From Flavobacteriales bacterium ALC-1 (GTDB lineage: Bacteria; Bacteroidota; Bacteroidia; Flavobacteriales; Flavobacteriaceae), in NCBI GenBank assembly GCA_000171875.1, contig ABHI01000002.1:372001-436000 (forward strand): a stretch of DNA of 64,000 nt. Reading direction: 5' to 3'. Positions 28,110 through 37,165 of this stretch are shown piece by piece. The notes under the pieces were generated by a model. That model did not search any database. It saw only the letters and a program-made list of their open reading frames with translations, and was not told where the DNA came from. Position 1 is the stretch's first letter. The number at the start of each line of letters is the position of its first letter. Both the position numbers and the translations under genes were made by a program.

Positions 28110-29519
28110 ATGAAAAAAATTGTTCTAATAACCTGTTTGTTATTAGCCTTTATAGCCTGTAAAACAGAAAAAAAAGAAGTCGTTGAAGTTGAAGAAGAAA
28201 AAGTAGAAGTTTTAAAGCCAATTTCAGCTTCAGATATGGAAACTGCTGTAATTTACGAAGCTAATATTCGACAATATTCGCCAGAAGGCACTTTTGATGA
28301 GTTCACAAAAGATATTCCTCAGTTAAAAGAATTAGGTGTAAAAGTAATTTGGTTAATGCCGGTATTTCCTATTTCAGAAACTAAGCGTAAAGCTACTGGT
28401 GGAAAATTTGCTTCAGAATTTCCTAAAGAGGAACAGGCTAAGTATTTAGGAAGTTATTATGCGGTTACCGATTTTACTAAGATTAACCCAGAATTTGGAA
28501 CCAAAGATGACTTCAGAGAATTAGTCAAAGAGGCTCATGAAAATGGTATTTATGTCATTTTAGACTGGGTGCCAAATCATACCGGTTGGGACCATGAATG
28601 GTTAAAAACTAATCCTGAGTATTACACACAAAATGATAAAGGTGAAGTGATTCATCCAAAAGATACCGATTGGACAGATGTTGCAGATTTAAACTACGAC
28701 AATCAAGACATGCGAAAGGAGATGATTGAAGATATGATGTATTGGGTTACAGATGAAGGAATCGATGGTTTTAGATGTGATGTAGCAGGTTCTGTACCAT
28801 TAGATTTTTGGCAACAAGCCGTTCCACAGTTAAGGGATAAGAAAGACTTATTTATGTTGGCTGAAGCTTGGGAACCCGAATTGTTAGATGGTGATTTATT
28901 TGATATGGCTTATGGCTGGGATCGTCATCATAGGTTAAATGATATGGCAAAAGGTAAAAATGCTGTACAGATTTGGAATGAGCAAATGCAAAAAGATAAT
29001 GAGCGTTATGATGCTGATGATATTCTTATGAATTTTGTAACCAATCACGATGAAAATTCTTGGAACGGAACTATTAAAGAGCGTATGGGTGACGCTTCAA
29101 AAGCACTTACAGCTCTGAGTTATGTTGCACCAGGAATGCCTTTAATTTATTCAGGTCAAGAATATGATTTGGATCATAGACTTAAGTTTTTTGAAAAAGA
29201 TTCATTTCCAAAAATAAAAGGTGAGAGTTGGAAATTGCTTGAAAAACTTGGACAGCTTAAAAGCTCTAATGCAGCTTTAAATGGTGGGAAAAATGCAGCT
29301 ACATATAAGCAATTAGATTCCGAAAAAGATATTTTAATGTTTGAACGTTCTAAAGGGGAGGATACAATAATTTTTATTGGAAACATATCAAATACAAGTA
29401 AGTTAATACCAATTCCTGAAGGATACTTTGAAGATGGTTTGAGTTCTATAAGAATTAAATACGCTAATAAGCCAATAAAATTAAATTCTTGGGAGTATAA
29501 AATTTTAATTAAACAATGA
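28110..29519 (+). CDS. GH13 alpha-amylase lipoprotein
   Basis: A 469-residue product with lipobox FIAC (about Cys17) and a Lys/Glu-rich linker, then a compact GH13 barrel. Regions: DWVPNHTG (I), GFRCDVAG with nucleophile Asp224 (II), LAEAWEP with acid/base Glu252 (III), TNHDENSW with Asp314 (IV). The early VIYEANIRQYSPEGTFDEF is typical of these small amylases. It lacks extra binding domains. It overlaps the next gene by 4 bases (ATGA), so translation is probably coupled. It should cut maltodextrins in the periplasm or on the outer membrane. Confidence 0.92.
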   Translation: MKKIVLITCLLLAFIACKTEKKEVVEVEEEKVEVLKPISASDMETAVIYEANIRQYSPEGTFDEFTKDIPQLKELGVKVIWLMPVFPISETKRKATGGKFASEFPKEEQAKYLGSYYAVTDFTKINPEFGTKDDFRELVKEAHENGIYVILDWVPNHTGWDHEWLKTNPEYYTQNDKGEVIHPKDTDWTDVADLNYDNQDMRKEMIEDMMYWVTDEGIDGFRCDVAGSVPLDFWQQAVPQLRDKKDLFMLAEAWEPELLDGDLFDMAYGWDRHHRLNDMAKGKNAVQIWNEQMQKDNERYDADDILMNFVTNHDENSWNGTIKERMGDASKALTALSYVAPGMPLIYSGQEYDLDHRLKFFEKDSFPKIKGESWKLLEKLGQLKSSNAALNGGKNAATYKQLDSEKDILMFERSKGEDTIIFIGNISNTSKLIPIPEGYFEDGLSSIRIKYANKPIKLNSWEYKILIKQ

Positions 29520-31183
29520 TGCAAAAAGTTCTAATTATATTAATTCTATGTTGTATTGTTTTTTCATGTAAAGAAAATCAAGCACAAACTATTGAATCTC
29601 AAAGTCAAGGAACACCTTTTGTTTGGGAAGGTGCAAATCTATATTTCCTGCTTACAGATCGATTCAATAATGGTGACCCATCAAACGATGTTAATTTTGA
29701 TAGAACTAAACAAACAGGAAAACTTCGTGGGTTTGAAGGCGGTGATATTAAAGGCATAACTCAAAAAATTAAAGATGGATATTTCACCTCTTTGGGTATT
29801 AACGCCATTTGGATGACTCCTATCGTTGAGCAAATTCATGGAGGAACTGACGAAGGTACTGGAGTTACTTATGGTTTTCATGGCTATTGGACTAAAGACT
29901 GGACGAATATAGATCCAAATTACGGAACAAAAGAAGACTTACATGAGTTAGTAAAAGAAGCACACACAAAAGGCATTCGTATTGTTTTAGATGCTGTTAT
30001 TAACCATACAGGTCCTGTAACAGAAAAAGATACAGTTTGGCCAGAAGAGTGGGTAAGAACTGGTCCACAGTGTACCTATGATAATTATGAGAACACCATT
30101 AGTTGCACTTTAGTGAAAAATCTTCCAGATATTAGAACTGAAAGTAATGCTAATGTTGAATTGCCACCACAATTAGTTGAAAAATGGAAAGCTGAAGGCC
30201 GTTACGAACAAGAAGTAAAAGAATTAAATGAATTCTTTAAAAGAACAGGACATCCCAGAGCACCACGTTTCTATATTATGAAATGGTTAACGGATTATAT
30301 TACAGAATTCGGGATTGATGGTTATAGAGTAGATACGGTAAAGCATACAGAGGAATATGTTTGGGAAGAATTTAGGACTGAATGTAATTACGCATTTTCA
30401 GAATTCAAGAAACACAATTCAGATAAAGTATTAGATGATAATAGTTTTTACTTAGTAGGTGAAGTTTACAATTATGGCATTAGTAGCGGACAATTCTTTG
30501 ATTTTGGTGATAAAAAAGTCAATTATTTCGAACCTGAAAGTTTTAATAGCTTAATTAATTTTGAATTTAAATGGAATTCAAAAGAGCAAGATTACGAATC
30601 ACTTTTTAAAAGATACTCAGATTTATTACGAGGCTCGCTAAAAGGTTTTGGAACAGTAAATTATTTAAGTTCTCATGACGATGGTAGTCCTTTTGATGCA
30701 TCAAGAGAAAAGCCATTAGAAACTGCCAATAAATTATTATTAGCACCAGGCACTTCGCAAGTGTATTATGGTGACGAATCAGCGAGATCATTAATAGTAG
30801 AAGGTACAGTAGGAGATGCAACTTTGCGTTCATTTATGAATTGGGATTTTGTTGAGAATAATAATACAACACAAGAAGTTCTGAGTCATTGGCAAAAGTT
30901 AGGAAGGTTTAGAGCCAATCATCCAGCGATTGGAGTCGGAACTCATCAAATGATAACACAATCACCTTACGTTTTTTACAGAAGCTACCAAAAAGATAAT
31001 TATAAGGATATTGTGGTCATTGGATTAGGCTTGCATAAAGGGGGGAAATCTATTGATGTGTCAAAGATATTTGCTGATGGTGATATAATATACGACGCGT
31101 ATTCTGAGAAAACATCAGAAGTTGCAAATGGACGTGTAATCATTGATTCGGAATTTGAAGTTGTACTTTTAGAAAAGAAATAA
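29516..31183 (+). CDS. GH13 alpha-amylase lipoprotein (MalS-like type)
   Basis: A 555-residue product with lipobox VFSC (Cys18). GH13 regions: DAVINHTG (I), GYRVDTVKH with nucleophile Asp273 (II), VGEVYNYG with acid/base Glu316 (III), SSHDDGSPF with Asp388 (IV). A long insertion between regions I and II (about residues 175-262) contains two Cys in GPQCTYDNY and TISCTLV, which may form a disulfide as expected for a periplasmic enzyme. Start codons at 29516 and 29519 are both possible. It is the third GH13 of the plus-strand operon, and it differs enough from its neighbour to suggest a different product length or branch preference. Confidence 0.92.
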   Translation: MMQKVLIILILCCIVFSCKENQAQTIESQSQGTPFVWEGANLYFLLTDRFNNGDPSNDVNFDRTKQTGKLRGFEGGDIKGITQKIKDGYFTSLGINAIWMTPIVEQIHGGTDEGTGVTYGFHGYWTKDWTNIDPNYGTKEDLHELVKEAHTKGIRIVLDAVINHTGPVTEKDTVWPEEWVRTGPQCTYDNYENTISCTLVKNLPDIRTESNANVELPPQLVEKWKAEGRYEQEVKELNEFFKRTGHPRAPRFYIMKWLTDYITEFGIDGYRVDTVKHTEEYVWEEFRTECNYAFSEFKKHNSDKVLDDNSFYLVGEVYNYGISSGQFFDFGDKKVNYFEPESFNSLINFEFKWNSKEQDYESLFKRYSDLLRGSLKGFGTVNYLSSHDDGSPFDASREKPLETANKLLLAPGTSQVYYGDESARSLIVEGTVGDATLRSFMNWDFVENNNTTQEVLSHWQKLGRFRANHPAIGVGTHQMITQSPYVFYRSYQKDNYKDIVVIGLGLHKGGKSIDVSKIFADGDIIYDAYSEKTSEVANGRVIIDSEFEVVLLEKK

Positions 31184-31185
31184 AT

Positions 31186-33306
31186 ATGAAATTAAGATTA
31201 TACATTGCTCTTTTTATTTTAGGCTTTTTTGGATGTTCTAGTCCTAATGCAAAGCCCATTGAAGTTTTGTCTCCAAACACAAATATTAATGTAGACTTTA
31301 ATATTGATGAAGAAGGAATGCCTTTTTACATGGTTAAGTTTAATAATAAAATTGTGGTTGACACCTCTTATTTAGGCTTTGAATTTAAAGATGCTCCAGC
31401 TTTTAAAAAGAATTTTATAATAAAGAATACGTCAACAACATCCTTTAACGAAACTTGGCAAATGCCTTGGGGAGAACAGCTAGATGTGGTGAATCATTAT
31501 AACGAGTTAAAAGTAGAGCTTCAAGAAAAAACAAGTCCAGAACGGTTTTTGAATATCGTTTTTAAGGTGTATGACGATGGTATTGGATTTAGATATGAAT
31601 TTCCCGAGCAGACAAGATTTAAAGGTGATGTTTTAATTACAGAGGAACATACTGAATTCAATCTTACTGAAGACTACAAAACCTTTTGGATTCCTGGAGA
31701 TTGGGATATCTATGAGCATTTATATAGTACCACTAAATTGTCTAAAATTGATGCAATGTCATACGCAGAGCATGTCAATTTAGCTCAAACTTATATTCCA
31801 GAAAATGCGGTGAATACACCAGTAACAATGGTTGGCGATAATGGCATTCACTTAAGTTTTCATGAAGCTGCTTTAGTAGATTATTCTGGTATGACTTTAA
31901 AAGTAGATACAACAAATCTTAATTTAAAAAGTAACCTTGTAGGATCAAAAAATACGGATTATAAAGTAAAACGAAGCTTGCCCTTCAATACACCTTGGAG
32001 AACTATTCAGGTTACAGATAATGCACCTGATTTAATTGCATCTAATCTTATTGTTAATCTAAACGAACCAAATAAGTTAGGAGATGTGTCTTGGTTTAAG
32101 CCTATGAAATATACAGGTGTTTGGTGGGAAATGCATCTAGGAAAATCGTCCTGGGATTACGGAATGGAAATGGTTGATGGCAAATGGACAGATACAGGAA
32201 AAGCACATGGGAGACATGGTGCTACAACTGAAAATGTAAAGAACTTTATAGATTTTTCAGCAGAGAACAATATTGGAGGAGTATTAGTTGAAGGTTGGAA
32301 TACAGGTTGGGAACGCTGGATAGGGTTTGAAGATAGAGAAGGAGTTTTTGATTTTGTAACCGTTTATCCAGATTATGATATGGATGAGGTGGTGCGTTAT
32401 GCTAAAGAAAAAGGTGTGGAAATTATCATGCATCACGAAACTTCTGCAGCAACTGAAACCTATGAGAAGCAACAAGACACAGCCTATGCCTTAATGCAGA
32501 AGCATGGCATGCATGCGGTAAAGTCAGGTTATGTCGGAAAGATTTTGCCAAAAGGTGAATATCATCATGGACAATACATGGTGAACCAATATAACAATGC
32601 AGCGATTAAAGCTGCAGAATATGAAGTTGCTGTTAACGCACACGAACCTATTAAGGCAACAGGTTTACGTAGAACATATCCGAACATTATTTCTCGAGAA
32701 GGATTAAGAGGTCAAGAATTCAATGCTTGGGCTGAAGATGGAGGCAATCCACCAGAACATTTGCCTATTGTAGTTTTCGCAAGAATGTTAGCTGGTCCGA
32801 TAGATTTTACACCAGGAATTTTCAATATAAAATTTGATGAGTATAAAAAGAATAATCAGGTCAATACAACCTTAGCTCAGCAATTAGCTTTGTATGTTGT
32901 TATTTATAGTCCTATACAAATGGCAGCAGATTTAGTTGAACACTACGAAACGAATCCTGAACCCTTGCAATTTATTAAAGATGTAGGAGTTGATTGGAGT
33001 GAAACCAAAGTGTTAAATGGTGAGGTTGGTGATTATGTAACTATTGCGCGAAAAGAACGAGAAACTGGCAACTGGTTTGTTGGCGGTATTACGGATGAGC
33101 ATAGTAGATATGTTGTGTTATCTTTTGATTTTCTTGATGATAATACGTCTTACGAAGCTATTGTTTACAGAGATGGTAGTAATGCTCATTGGGATAAAAA
33201 CCCTTTAGATATCCAGATTAAAAAAAAGACAATTAACAGTAAGTCAGAATTAGAATTTCCTATGGCTGAAGGTGGTGGTTTTGCAATAAGTATTAAAAAG
33301 AAATAA
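31186..33306 (+). CDS. susB: GH97 alpha-glucosidase (SusB-like)
   Basis: A 706-residue product with a lipoprotein signal (FFGC, Cys17). It has the N-terminal GH97 super-sandwich (DDGIGFRYEFPEQ, about residue 130), the barrel (KYTGVWWEMHLG, GGVLVEGWNTGWERW, EIIMHHETSA) and the catalytic-region stretch RRTYPNIISREGLRGQE, followed by the small C-terminal domain. GH97 enzymes of this type are calcium-dependent inverting alpha-glucosidases that release glucose from maltodextrins. It is the last gene of the operon, 2 bases after the GH13 gene. No clear terminator hairpin was seen in the 97 bases that follow. Confidence 0.93.
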   Translation: MKLRLYIALFILGFFGCSSPNAKPIEVLSPNTNINVDFNIDEEGMPFYMVKFNNKIVVDTSYLGFEFKDAPAFKKNFIIKNTSTTSFNETWQMPWGEQLDVVNHYNELKVELQEKTSPERFLNIVFKVYDDGIGFRYEFPEQTRFKGDVLITEEHTEFNLTEDYKTFWIPGDWDIYEHLYSTTKLSKIDAMSYAEHVNLAQTYIPENAVNTPVTMVGDNGIHLSFHEAALVDYSGMTLKVDTTNLNLKSNLVGSKNTDYKVKRSLPFNTPWRTIQVTDNAPDLIASNLIVNLNEPNKLGDVSWFKPMKYTGVWWEMHLGKSSWDYGMEMVDGKWTDTGKAHGRHGATTENVKNFIDFSAENNIGGVLVEGWNTGWERWIGFEDREGVFDFVTVYPDYDMDEVVRYAKEKGVEIIMHHETSAATETYEKQQDTAYALMQKHGMHAVKSGYVGKILPKGEYHHGQYMVNQYNNAAIKAAEYEVAVNAHEPIKATGLRRTYPNIISREGLRGQEFNAWAEDGGNPPEHLPIVVFARMLAGPIDFTPGIFNIKFDEYKKNNQVNTTLAQQLALYVVIYSPIQMAADLVEHYETNPEPLQFIKDVGVDWSETKVLNGEVGDYVTIARKERETGNWFVGGITDEHSRYVVLSFDFLDDNTSYEAIVYRDGSNAHWDKNPLDIQIKKKTINSKSELEFPMAEGGGFAISIKKK

Positions 33307-33403
33307 CTCCTGTTTTATGTAACAATTCAATCGTAAGGAAGTCTACTATTAAACGACTATTTTAAAATATTCGTAACTTTACATATATATAAAATCTTAC
33401 GGT

Positions 33404-35776
33404 TTGGATATTAATGAAAATTTGGATTCGCCTTTAATTATTAAAGTCAGCTTTAACAAACTACTTAATCAGTATCAAAATTTAATTGAAGCTGATAATG
33501 ATTTTATTGCTACCAATGCAAGTCGTGTTCTTAAAATTGCAGAAGATAATCCCATATTAAGAGAAGGATTTAGTGATTTAAAATTACTAGATACATATGA
33601 GAAAGAAATTGAAGGTATTCTACAAGATGCCTTTAGTCCTATATTAACCAAGAATGAGATAAAAACTGCTTCTGTTCCTTTTCAAGATGTTACTTTCAAT
33701 GAGTCAGCGCGTTTTAAATCATTACTGAAAACAGCCGGTGATGATTTTGAATTACAAATAAAAAATATGCCTAAAGATCAAAGGTATATTATTGCTTGTA
33801 CTATTATCTTAAATTTTTGTTACGGTTATAATCTCAATTTTAAACGACCATTTTTTTATGAAATTCCTGATGCAAATGGTATAACACGCTATTATAAAAT
33901 TTTATATAATGCAGATTTTACAGAAATTATTCCAAGGTCAAATGCACCAAAAATAACCAAAGAAGATTACGATCAATTATTAGATAATTTCGAAAATATT
34001 GATTTGTGGAAAGAAAAATTCCCACCACATTCTTATGATTTTAAGGGCTTTGTGATTTCAAATATTTTTGATGTTACAGATGACCAGTCGATTTCTAATA
34101 TTAAATCATCTTTAATAGGGGAAGATAAGCGTAAAGACGAAAGCTTTATGGAAGGGTTCTATGATATTTTTCGTTCTTTATTTGGATTTAAAAACCTCGA
34201 AGTTGGATTTTCAATTTATAATGAAGAAGAAAGTACATTTGAACGCGTGTATGGAGTAGGTATGAATAGTTTTTTGCTTAATGAAAAGGAAAGTATTACA
34301 TGTGGTGATGCCCTTTGTGAATGGTCATATAATAGACTATTGAAAGAAAATAAATACTTTTCAGTTTCAGATGTAGATAGACTGTATGAAAAGTCAGAAG
34401 GACATGCGCCACATATAAAAGTATTACACGATCAAGGTTTTAAAAGTGCCATTTTTGCACCAATTGCAAATGATGATGGTTTAATGGGTGTTATTGAAAT
34501 TGTATCTAAAGAACCACAGGTTTTAAATAGTATCAATGCGAATAAGTTAGTAGATGTTATGCCATTTATAATTTCTGCAGTTGAACGTTCTAAGAATGAA
34601 GAAGAAAATTTAATTGAGGCTATTATTCAGAAGGAATGTACGTCTATACATCCAAGTGTGCATTGGAGGTTTGAAAAAGAAGCTAGAAATTATATTAAAG
34701 CTCAAATGAGTGGTAAAGAGCCTAGTTTTAGTAAAATAGCATTTGAAAAAATTTACCCGCTTTACGGACAAATAGATATTAAAGGCTCGTCACAAGCAAG
34801 AAATTGGGCTACACAACAAGATTTAACCTTGCAATTAAGTACCATCAAATCTGTTTTAGAGTCTGCATCTAAAGTTGAAGAGTTGCCTATTTATGAACAA
34901 TATATTTATCAAATCAATGATTTTTTAAAAGGCCTTGAAATTAATTTTCAAGTAGATAGTGAGCAACAGATTTCAAGTTTTATTAAAGATGAAATAGAAC
35001 CTGTTTTAAAACACCTTTATACATCAGATGATTTAAAATCTGAAATCGATGACTATTTCAATCGTATTGATGATATTGTAGATGTATTGTATCATCATAG
35101 AAAGCATTATGATGATACCATTGCGTTAATCAATAAAGAAATGGCTTCACTTTTAGATCAGAAGCAAGAAGAAGCGCAACTAATGTATCCACATTATTTT
35201 GAGCGTTTTAAAACAGATGGAGTTGAGCACAATATGTACATAGGTGAATCTATTACAAAAGAAGATAGTTTTAACCCTATTTATTTATACAACCTTAGAT
35301 TATGGCAACTGCAAGTGATGGTAGAGATGGAAAATTCTTATTATCAAATGCAATCAGAATTCCCTGTAGCTTTAGATGTGGCCTCAATGATTTTAGTATT
35401 TAATCAACCTTTATCCATAAGCTTTAGGATGGATGAAAAGCAATTTGATGTAGATGGTACATATAACGCTAGATACGAAATTGTAAAAAAACGAGTTGAT
35501 AAGGCTTACATAAAAGGAACAACTGAGCGTGTGACCCAAAAAGGAAAAATAAGTATCGTATATTCTCAAAAAGAGGACGAAAGAGAATATTTGAGATACG
35601 TTAAATTTTTACAATCTAAAAAGTATTTAGACGATGATGTAGAGATTGTAGAACTTCAAGATTTACAGGCTGTAACGGGATTAAAAGCCATTAGAGTAAG
35701 TGTGCTCTATCATAAAGATAAAGACGATAAAGCGTTTTATACTTATGATGATTTAATGAAGGAAATTAAAGCATAG
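33404..35776 (+). CDS. Large GAF-domain protein of unknown function
   Basis: A 790-residue soluble protein. No ATG is available near the N-terminus, so TTG at 33404 is taken as start. A promoter-like TAACTTTA at 33374-33381 would give a leader of about 15-20 bases. Residues ~255-395 form a GAF-like domain (FGFKNLEVGFSIYNEEE ... DQGFKSAIFAPIANDDG ... GVIEIVS). The first 250 residues and the last 390 are largely helical with no recognisable catalytic motif. The end has YSQKEDEREYLRYVKFLQSK and KAIRVSVLYHKD, resembling a small alpha/beta fold. GAF domains often bind cyclic nucleotides, haem or other small molecules. The gene ends 12 bases from the convergent HD-PycTM gene. A signalling role is inferred. 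Confidence 0.65.
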   Translation: MDINENLDSPLIIKVSFNKLLNQYQNLIEADNDFIATNASRVLKIAEDNPILREGFSDLKLLDTYEKEIEGILQDAFSPILTKNEIKTASVPFQDVTFNESARFKSLLKTAGDDFELQIKNMPKDQRYIIACTIILNFCYGYNLNFKRPFFYEIPDANGITRYYKILYNADFTEIIPRSNAPKITKEDYDQLLDNFENIDLWKEKFPPHSYDFKGFVISNIFDVTDDQSISNIKSSLIGEDKRKDESFMEGFYDIFRSLFGFKNLEVGFSIYNEEESTFERVYGVGMNSFLLNEKESITCGDALCEWSYNRLLKENKYFSVSDVDRLYEKSEGHAPHIKVLHDQGFKSAIFAPIANDDGLMGVIEIVSKEPQVLNSINANKLVDVMPFIISAVERSKNEEENLIEAIIQKECTSIHPSVHWRFEKEARNYIKAQMSGKEPSFSKIAFEKIYPLYGQIDIKGSSQARNWATQQDLTLQLSTIKSVLESASKVEELPIYEQYIYQINDFLKGLEINFQVDSEQQISSFIKDEIEPVLKHLYTSDDLKSEIDDYFNRIDDIVDVLYHHRKHYDDTIALINKEMASLLDQKQEEAQLMYPHYFERFKTDGVEHNMYIGESITKEDSFNPIYLYNLRLWQLQVMVEMENSYYQMQSEFPVALDVASMILVFNQPLSISFRMDEKQFDVDGTYNARYEIVKKRVDKAYIKGTTERVTQKGKISIVYSQKEDEREYLRYVKFLQSKKYLDDDVEIVELQDLQAVTGLKAIRVSVLYHKDKDDKAFYTYDDLMKEIKA

Positions 35777-35788
35777 AGTTACAGAATC

Positions 35789-36982
35789 TTAGACACCAGA
35801 AAATTGAAATGCAACGGCAAAAGCAATAACACTTATAATTATACCAATAGCAAAAACTGTATATGTAAGTCTTAGTAAACTGTATTTTCTATTTAGCACT
35901 AAGCCTAGAAAGTATAAATCCTTAGTAAGAGAACCGTATAGATAATCTTTGTCTTGCATCATTTCTTGCATAGCCCATTCAAATTCATCGAGTTTCATTT
36001 TATGGAAATTACCAAAGAATAGAAGGTTAACTTTTTTATTAGCCACATCTTCTTTAGTAAACTTACCGCTTGTTACATTTGGTCTTGTGGCAAGAACAGA
36101 TAGTATGATTGAAACAACCGTAGATACTGCAAAAATGGCTGTTGGCCAAATCAAATAACTATTAGAAGGATTATCTAGTTTTGAAACTAAATTAGATAAT
36201 ACCAAAGAGATGATAATAGCATTTACTGACAATAAAATATTAGCTTTAGTATCTGCAATATCACTTAAGGTAATATGATTTCGCAGTGCGACTCTAAACA
36301 TAGTTTCTATACCTCGATCTGGTAAATCTAACTTTTCCTTTTTAAAATTAAGCTCTGCTTTTTTTTGATTTAACTTTTCTGCGTCCTCTTTTATTTTATT
36401 CTGACTTTGTAAAAGATTGGCTAAGTTTTTTCCTTTACGACCTTCCCATTTACTTGTTGCTAAATCTGTATTATAAGAATGGTTGGTTAAAAAAGAAACA
36501 TTTTCTTGAAGCCATTCAGCCTTAGAAACTTTTTTACCCATGGTTAGTTCCCATTCTTTGCGTAATAAAGCTGCGTAGTCACTATAATTTTTACTAGATA
36601 AGTGTGAACAATCAGCATCTTTTACATAACCTTCAAGTTTAGTTTTAGGTATGTAATCCATTTGAGTTGCTAGAATAAGTTCAGAAATAGTTTTTATATG
36701 TTCTTCTGAAATTTTTTGAGAAGTTAAAAACGTAGAAGCAATTTTCACACTTTCTTGCTCATGACCTTCTATGGTTTTTGTAAATCCAGTATCATGAAAC
36801 CATGCCGCTATAATTAAGTGCTGTTTTTCGGTGTCACTTAAGTCACTTTCATCTGATAATTCCTTTGCTTTAGCAACAACACGTTGGGTGTGCGCCAAAT
36901 TATGATAAACAAAAGAAGACTCTAAATTTTTATTTAAATAAGAGGTAACGTATTTCTCTGCTTCTAGGATTAAGTTTTCCAT
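35789..36982 (-). CDS. HD-domain phosphohydrolase fused to a PycTM-type membrane effector domain
   Basis: A 397-residue protein in two parts. Residues ~1-175 are an HD domain with HNLAHTQRV (His31), WFHDTGF (His63-Asp64), EGHEQES (His74) and KDADCSHL (Asp122/Asp124), so the metal-binding set appears complete. A charged coiled-coil (residues ~185-222, many K/E/Q) leads into residues ~225-395. That part has the DUF5706/PycTM signature ITLSDIADTKANILLSVNAI, two membrane segments (~249-266, ~279-298) and a last one (~373-395). In Pycsar antiphage systems PycTM acts on the membrane after cyclic UMP or CMP binding. Here no cyclase is adjacent, and the partner is unknown. The nearest gene with a possible nucleotide-sensing domain is the convergent GAF gene. 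Confidence 0.85.
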   Translation of the reverse strand: MENLILEAEKYVTSYLNKNLESSFVYHNLAHTQRVVAKAKELSDESDLSDTEKQHLIIAAWFHDTGFTKTIEGHEQESVKIASTFLTSQKISEEHIKTISELILATQMDYIPKTKLEGYVKDADCSHLSSKNYSDYAALLRKEWELTMGKKVSKAEWLQENVSFLTNHSYNTDLATSKWEGRKGKNLANLLQSQNKIKEDAEKLNQKKAELNFKKEKLDLPDRGIETMFRVALRNHITLSDIADTKANILLSVNAIIISLVLSNLVSKLDNPSNSYLIWPTAIFAVSTVVSIILSVLATRPNVTSGKFTKEDVANKKVNLLFFGNFHKMKLDEFEWAMQEMMQDKDYLYGSLTKDLYFLGLVLNRKYSLLRLTYTVFAIGIIISVIAFAVAFQFSGV

Positions 36983-37165
36983 ATGTGATAAATGTGAGCC
37001 TAAATTAAGAATTATTTATAACCTTTTTCAATTCGTAAAGTACTAACTTAGCTAATCATCATAGTTTGCTAGGTTATGGTGACTTTTACGACTATGACTT
37101 AGACGTAATATATTCTAAATAATTACCACAAAAATATATATAGTAAAGACAGAGAGGAATAAGGA

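Noticed and set aside
35789..36982. A complete Pycsar antiphage operon
   Set aside because: Only the PycTM-type effector domain is present. No nucleotide cyclase gene was found on either side, so the claim is limited to an effector-like fusion.
36983..37165. Small gene or RNA upstream of selO
   Set aside because: Only very short open frames occur and no stable hairpin was seen in the 183-base spacer.
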